Source: CBDESN01 sp965242495
GTDB taxonomy: Bacteria > Pseudomonadota > Alphaproteobacteria > MPNO01
Direction of reading: 5' to 3'
DNA length: 64,000 nt
NCBI GenBank assembly: GCA_965242495.1
Contig: OZ251446.1
Location: forward strand, 2,542,001-2,606,000
Shown here: one piece after another, positions 60,466 through 64,000 of the stretch
Numbering within the stretch: the first letter of the stretch is position 1
How the letters are laid out: each line of letters opens with the position of its first letter
Notes under the pieces: model-generated
Seen by the model: only the letters and a program-made list of their open reading frames with translations
The model's database searches: none
Told to the model about the DNA's origin: nothing
Made by a program: the position numbers and the translations under genes

Positions 60466-60895
60466 CGCGCCGCTGGTGATCCACAACGCGCAGTTCGATC
60501 TCGGGTTCCTCAACGCGGAGCTCGACCGCCTCGGCCTTCCGCCCTTGCCCGAGTCCCGCGCCATCGACAGCGTCCAGCTGGCGCGGCGCAAATTCCCCAG
60601 CGCGCCGGCCGGCCTCGACGCCCTGTGCCGGCGTTTCGGCATCGACGACTCCGGCCGCGCCAGGCATGGGGCGCTGCTGGACGCCGAGCTTCTGGCGGAG
60701 GTCTATCTCGAACTCGTCGGCGGCCGGCAGCCCGGCCTCGCGCTGGCCGCGGCCGAGGCGGCGGCGGAGACGCGCTCGCCCGGCGAGCGCGGCCCGCGGC
60801 GAGCGCGAGAGCATGCGCCCACGCCCGGGGAGCTGGCCGCCCATGCGGCCCTGGTCGATCGGCTCGCCGACCCGATCTGGCGCCGCGCCGGCTGA
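60218..60895 (+). CDS. dnaQ: DNA polymerase III epsilon subunit (3'-5' exonuclease)
   Basis: 225 residues. REIVLDTETTGLDPAQGHR (ExoI), PLVIHNAQFDLGFLN (ExoII) and ARHGALLDAELLAEVY (ExoIII, with His) make the proofreading site. It removes mispaired bases during replication. It begins inside the extended coaE reading frame; GGGGAG lies just before the ATG at 60218. The C-terminal 40 residues (AAETRSPGERGPRRAREHAP and beyond) are less conserved and hold the alpha-binding part. This completes the ppsR-maf-aroE-coaE-dnaQ group. Confidence 0.94.
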   Translation: MREIVLDTETTGLDPAQGHRIVEIGCVELVNHMPTGRSFQTYLDPERAMPTDAFEVHGLSDDFLAGQPRFAAVAGKFLDFIGDAPLVIHNAQFDLGFLNAELDRLGLPPLPESRAIDSVQLARRKFPSAPAGLDALCRRFGIDDSGRARHGALLDAELLAEVYLELVGGRQPGLALAAAEAAAETRSPGERGPRRAREHAPTPGELAAHAALVDRLADPIWRRAG

Positions 60896-60906
60896 GCGGC
60901 GGCTCG

Positions 60907-60936
60907 TTGACAGCGCCCGGGGGGCTTTCTTAGTCT
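60907..60936 (+). promoter_or_regulatory. Possible promoter of the Rieske oxygenase gene
   Basis: TTGACA (60907-60912) followed by an 18-bp spacer and TAGTCT (60931-60936). The -35 is perfect, the -10 weak. About 40 bp before the ATG, which has GGGAGGGAGG upstream. Confidence 0.45.
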
Positions 60937-60976
60937 GCCCCACGCCGCAACGGGCCGTCGATGCCGGGGAGGGAGG

Positions 60977-62170
60977 ATGACCGACGCCGCGGGCTCCGGC
61001 TACGGGCGCAACGCCGTCACGCCGCCGGAGGACGCCCGGCTCACCCGCGTCGGCTTCGGCGCCCCGATGGGGGAGCTGATGCGCCGCTACTGGCATCCGG
61101 TGTGCCTGTCGTCCGAACTCGCCGACCTGCCCAAGCGCATGCGCATCCTGGGCGAGGAGCTGGTCGCCTTCCGCGACGGCGCCGGACGGGCGGGGCTGTT
61201 GGGCGCGCATTGCATCCATCGCGGGACCTCGCTCGAATACGGCCGCATCGAGCCGGCGGGGCTCCGCTGCTGCTATCACGGCTGGCTCTACGACGCCGAG
61301 GGGCGCTGCCTCGACCAGCCGGGCGAGCCGGCGGACAGCGACTACAAGGAGAAGCTGCGCCAGCCCTGGTATCCGGTGGAGGAGTATCGCGGGCTCGTCT
61401 TCGCCTATATGGGGCCGCCCGACAGGAAGCCGCTGTTGCCGCATTACGACACGCTCGAACGGGAAGGCGTGGGACACGTCGCCTATCGCAACTACAGCCG
61501 CGGCGAGGTTGCGCAGTGCAACTGGCTGCAGCTGCAGGAGAACGGGGCCGACCCGATCCACACCTACGCTTTGCACGGCTACGACCCGGGCTTCCTGGGC
61601 TTCACCTCGGCCTATGCGGTCAAGCCCGACCTGGAATACGCCCGGCACGACCACAGCGTGACCTACCGGCGCGACTCCGCCTTGCCCGAAGGCCGGCGTT
61701 TCATCCGCGTGGTCGAGACCTTCGTGCCGACCGCGCGGTCGGTGCCGCCCCCCGTGGTCGAGGGCCGGGACCCCGAGAAGGAGACCGAGGGCGCGCGCTT
61801 CATCGGCTGGTGGGTTCCGGTCGACGACGAAAACACGATCGGCTTCCATATCGAGGTCACCCGGCCGGATCGTCCGATGTTCCAGCGCCCCGGGCCGTTG
61901 CCGGACCGGCCCTATGAGGAGACCCAGCGCCGCCCCGACGACCGCGAGGCGCAGGTCAGCCAGCGGCCGATCGCGATCCACGCTTTGGAGCATCTGGCGA
62001 CTTCGGACCGCGGAGTGGCGATGTTCCGGCGGCTGCTGCGCGAAGCGCTCGCCGCGGTCGAGAGAGGCGACGACCCGCCCGGCGTCGTCCGCGACCCGGC
62101 CCGGCGGATGGTCCGCAACCGGGCGCGCAACGCGGTGCTGCCCGCGGCGGCCGCGACAACCGAAACGTAA
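60977..62170 (+). CDS. Rieske [2Fe-2S] aromatic-ring oxygenase alpha subunit
   Basis: 397 residues. The Rieske domain binds its cluster through GAHCIHRGTSLEYG and RCCYHGWLYDAEG (two Cys, two His). The catalytic domain has ENGADPIHTYALHGYD, with the two His and a nearby Asp that would hold the mononuclear iron. Such oxygenases hydroxylate or demethylate aromatic compounds using electrons from a separate reductase; none is adjacent. The long strand pairs resemble vanillate O-demethylase/phthalate oxygenase types. Good ribosome site before the ATG. The small gene that follows may be its partner. Substrate unknown. Confidence 0.9.
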   Translation: MTDAAGSGYGRNAVTPPEDARLTRVGFGAPMGELMRRYWHPVCLSSELADLPKRMRILGEELVAFRDGAGRAGLLGAHCIHRGTSLEYGRIEPAGLRCCYHGWLYDAEGRCLDQPGEPADSDYKEKLRQPWYPVEEYRGLVFAYMGPPDRKPLLPHYDTLEREGVGHVAYRNYSRGEVAQCNWLQLQENGADPIHTYALHGYDPGFLGFTSAYAVKPDLEYARHDHSVTYRRDSALPEGRRFIRVVETFVPTARSVPPPVVEGRDPEKETEGARFIGWWVPVDDENTIGFHIEVTRPDRPMFQRPGPLPDRPYEETQRRPDDREAQVSQRPIAIHALEHLATSDRGVAMFRRLLREALAAVERGDDPPGVVRDPARRMVRNRARNAVLPAAAATTET

Positions 62171-62179
62171 GGAGGCGTC

Positions 62180-62491
62180 ATGGCCAACGAAGGCGAAATC
62201 CTGCTCACGATCTTCCTCAAGCACCAACAGGAGATGCCGCTCGCGGAGATCAACGAGAAGCTCGACCGCAACGGGTTCTGGAAGAACTTCCCGCCCGAGG
62301 GCATCGAGGTCGCCTCCTGGTACGTGATGATGGGGATCGGCCAGGTGGTGACGCTGCGCGTCCCCGGCCATCGCCTGCGCGAGGTGAATCTGGCGATCGA
62401 GCGCAGCGCCTGGGGCGCGTTCCGCACCGAGTTCTACTCGACCTACGACTTCATGCCGGTATTCGAGCAGAACCGCGCCCGCCAGTCCTGA
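62180..62491 (+). CDS. Small conserved-looking protein of unknown function
   Basis: 103 residues from an ATG with AAGGAGG directly upstream, 9 bp after the Rieske gene, so very probably co-transcribed. Sequence features: LLTIFLKHQQEMPLAEINEK and FWKNFPPEGIEVASWYVMMG, then VVTLRVPGHRLREVNLAIE, suggest an alpha/beta ferredoxin-like (dimeric alpha-beta barrel) fold similar to muconolactone isomerase or EthD-like proteins. The family is not recognised. No signal or membrane segment. It may help an enzyme of the same aromatic pathway. Confidence 0.75.
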   Translation: MANEGEILLTIFLKHQQEMPLAEINEKLDRNGFWKNFPPEGIEVASWYVMMGIGQVVTLRVPGHRLREVNLAIERSAWGAFRTEFYSTYDFMPVFEQNRARQS

Positions 62492-62614
62492 CGCCGGTCG
62501 GGCGCGGAAGGCGAAAAACCCCGGGCGCATACCGGGAGGCAGAGGCGGGTCCGGGGCGTACGAGCGGAACATGGCGGATCGCGGGGCCGGCGTCAAGACC
62601 TTCGCCCTCCCCCT

Positions 62615-63162
62615 CGTCATTCCCGCGAAAGCGGGAATCCAGGGCCGTACCCGCCTCGAACCGACGCCCTTCCCCGCGTCGTCGTCACGACCCCTCTCGG
62701 ACCGCCATCGCGCCCCCCGTCGTCATTCCCGCGAAAGCGGGAATCCATGGCGGCGCCCGCCTCGAACCGACGCCCCCTCGGGCCGTCGTCACAGGCCCTT
62801 CGTCCCCGCGGAAGCAGAAATCGGGATACGAATATGGATTCCCGCTTTCGCGGGAATGACGGAAGGGGGGGCGTATCCGCCTCGAGTCGATGGCCTTCCT
62901 GGGGTGTCGGCGCAGGCCCCCTCGTCATTCCCCCGCTTTCGCGGAGGCAGGCTCCCGCGCGCCCGGGGACTCCGCGCGCCCGGTCGGCTGAACCGACGCC
63001 CATGTGGGCGTCTCGGGATTCCTTCGCACGCTCGAAAGCGGGAATCCAGGGCCGTACCTGCCTCGAGCCGACGCCCCCTCGGGCCGTCGTCACAACCCCT
63101 CTCGGACCGCCGTCGCGCCCCCCCCCTCTCCGTCATTCCCGCGAAAGCGGGAATCCAGGGCG
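62615..63162. repeat. Composite REP-like palindrome array
   Basis: Several copies of the hairpin ATTCCCGCGAAAGCGGGAAT in both orientations: 62615-62641 (direct), 62721-62747 (direct), about 62835-62862 (inverted), partial copies near 62932-62945 and 63032-63049, and 63131-63159 (direct). Between them a longer unit starting CCGCCTCGAACCGACGCC recurs with small changes, most clearly at about 62641-62745 and 63050-63155. The ATTCCCGCGAAAGCGGGAAT hairpin is widespread in proteobacterial intergenic DNA. It fills the gap after the small gene; no RAYT transposase gene is in the window. Confidence 0.85.
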
Positions 63163-63208
63163 GCGTACGCCGCCGTCGCCGCGCCTCCCCGATGTTCGCA
63201 TTTTGTGC

Positions 63209-63237
63209 TTGACGTTGGGGAGCGGATGCGCTATATT
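63209..63237 (+). promoter_or_regulatory. Promoter of element C
   Basis: TTGACG-17 bp-TATATT. Same spacing as the other three copies. It points towards the MmeI-like gene about 490 bp downstream. Confidence 0.65.
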
Positions 63238-63665
63238 CTTCCCAACGTCGCCCCCCGACCGGAAGGCAGGAGAGAACGCATTGCCCCCACGACCGCCCAC
63301 CCATCCCGCGCCGGCGAACGGAAGCCTTGGCGTTCTGCAATCGCAGATTGCAGAACCGAAGCCGCGCAACATGTCGGCGCCATCCCTTCGCCGCGCCCCG
63401 GCTTGGCCGGCCGCATCGAAGCGGGGAGGCTCGGCGCGGCGGATTCGGGCGCCGAAACGGCCCTGCTTTTCGCCTGCTTTCGCCTTGCGTTTGGCCCGTT
63501 TTCGCCCTGCTTTTTCCCTGTTTTTTCGGCGTAACTCCTTGAAATACGACGAAACCGCAAATTTCTTCGCCGCCGAGGCGCCCGTTCCCCCGCCCGCATC
63601 GGCGGGCGCGCCGGGTCGGGGCGGGTCCAGCGCCTGGATCCTTCGCAACCGGAAATTGCATTGCC
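63209..63665 (+). repeat. Dispersed promoter/T-tract element, copy C
   Basis: Lies between the REP array and the MmeI-like gene. It has the promoter (TTGACG 63209-63214, 17-bp spacer, TATATT 63232-63237), a longer palindrome TTCTGCAATC-GCA-GATTGCAGAA with 10-bp arms (63333-63355), T-tracts at 10-12 bp spacing (63461-63526), the box GTAACTCCTTGAAATACGAC (63531-63550) and a degenerate second palindrome GCAACCGGAAATTGC (63645-63659). The hairpin near the promoter is not clear here. Only 60 bp separate it from the next gene. Confidence 0.75.
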
Positions 63666-63725
63666 GCATCCATCGCCGCGAGTCCCGTTAGGGTCCGCGC
63701 AACCCGCCCCCGCGAAAGCGGCGGC

Positions 63726-64000
63726 ATGACGCCGGGCGCGTTCATCGCCAAGTGGCGGGCGTCGGAACTCAAGGAGCGTTCGGCCGCCCAGGAGCACTTC
63801 ATCGACCTGTGCCGGCTGTTGGACGAACCCACGCCGGCGGAGGCCGACCCGACCGGCGAGACCTATTGCTTCGAGCGCGGGGCGCGCAAGGACGGCGGCG
63901 GCGACGGCTGGGCCGACGTGTGGAAGCGCCATTGCTTCGCCTGGGAGTACAAGGGCAAACACGCCGACCTCGACGCCGCCTTCAACCAGCTGCGGCAATA
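63726..64000 (+). CDS. MmeI-like (type IIL) restriction-modification protein, N-terminus only
   Basis: 91 codons to the window edge. It reads MTPGAFIAKWRASELKERSA, then AAQEHFIDLCRLLDEPTPAE, and GWADVWKRHCFAWEYKGKHA, followed by DLDAAFNQLRQY. This agrees with the N-terminal nuclease part of single-chain type IIL (MmeI-family) restriction-methylation enzymes; the ExK of the PD-(D/E)xK site is in WEYKGK. The methyltransferase and recognition parts would follow outside the window. It would cut and methylate DNA in the cytoplasm. It is only 60 bp downstream of element C. Confidence 0.8.
   Translation, partial: MTPGAFIAKWRASELKERSAAQEHFIDLCRLLDEPTPAEADPTGETYCFERGARKDGGGDGWADVWKRHCFAWEYKGKHADLDAAFNQLRQ

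Noticed and set aside
62615..63162. CRISPR array
   Set aside because: Hairpins occur in both orientations, spacing is irregular, the linkers themselves repeat, and there are no cas genes.

Overview
The window is high-GC, gene-dense DNA from an alphaproteobacterium, most like the Rhodospirillales in the wide sense. The evidence is gene order: DUF3576 lipoprotein-leuS-lptE-holA facing parB-parA-rsmG-mnmG-mnmE, then rho-hemJ-hemH-hemE divergent from ppsR-maf-aroE-coaE-dnaQ. In alphaproteobacteria these blocks lie beside the chromosome origin, and in Caulobacter the origin lies between hemE and the ppsR homologue. Three near-identical parS sites at 43.2-45.8 kb fit an origin-proximal position. 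I saw no rRNA, CRISPR array or prophage.

Layout. 0-3.7 kb: trehalose genes (otsB, a GH15 hydrolase, start of otsA) and an N-formylglutamate amidohydrolase. 3.85-7.3 kb: tRNA-Val, then a small operon of two cupins and an LVIVD-repeat protein, flanked by two copies of a dispersed element. 7.4-16 kb: M20 amidohydrolase, a DNA methyltransferase with a nuclease-like tail, then a tightly overlapping operon of gamma-glutamyltransferase, amidohydrolase, D-threonine-aldolase-like enzyme and M23 peptidase. 16-26 kb: HpaB-type hydroxylase, a complete IS481-family element with target duplication, YdcF-like protein, NUDIX and FAD enzymes, and an RND efflux pair whose adaptor is frameshifted and carries EF-hands. 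26-32.3 kb: a sulfur locus with a persulfide dioxygenase-rhodanese fusion, a phosphoesterase, aprB, aprA and a diverged second aprA. 32.3-36.8 kb: third element copy, thiolase/cupin/FAH cluster and a small secreted protein. 36.8-60.9 kb: the origin-proximal housekeeping blocks, with a repair and detoxification cluster between them. 61-64 kb: Rieske oxygenase, a REP-like array, the fourth element copy and the start of an MmeI-like restriction-modification gene.

The least explained signal is a family of four intergenic elements at about 4.0, 7.0, 32.4-32.9 and 63.2 kb, each about 0.3-0.5 kb. Each has a strong sigma70-type promoter with an exact 17-bp spacer. Each also has a run of T-tracts spaced about one helical turn apart (the pattern of curved DNA), followed by a conserved box. 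Three copies also carry one or two TGCAATC-N3-GATTGCA-type palindromes. Two copies have a GC hairpin about 50 nt after the promoter, which would define a very short transcript. No open reading frame explains them. I know of no named family that matches, but I could not search.

Working links between genes: the fusion dioxygenase would turn glutathione persulfide into sulfite or thiosulfate, and AprBA could oxidise sulfite to APS. ParA, ParB and the parS sites form the chromosome segregation system. HemE, HemH and HemJ are late haem-synthesis enzymes. MnmE and MnmG jointly modify the tRNA wobble uridine. OtsA and OtsB make trehalose.
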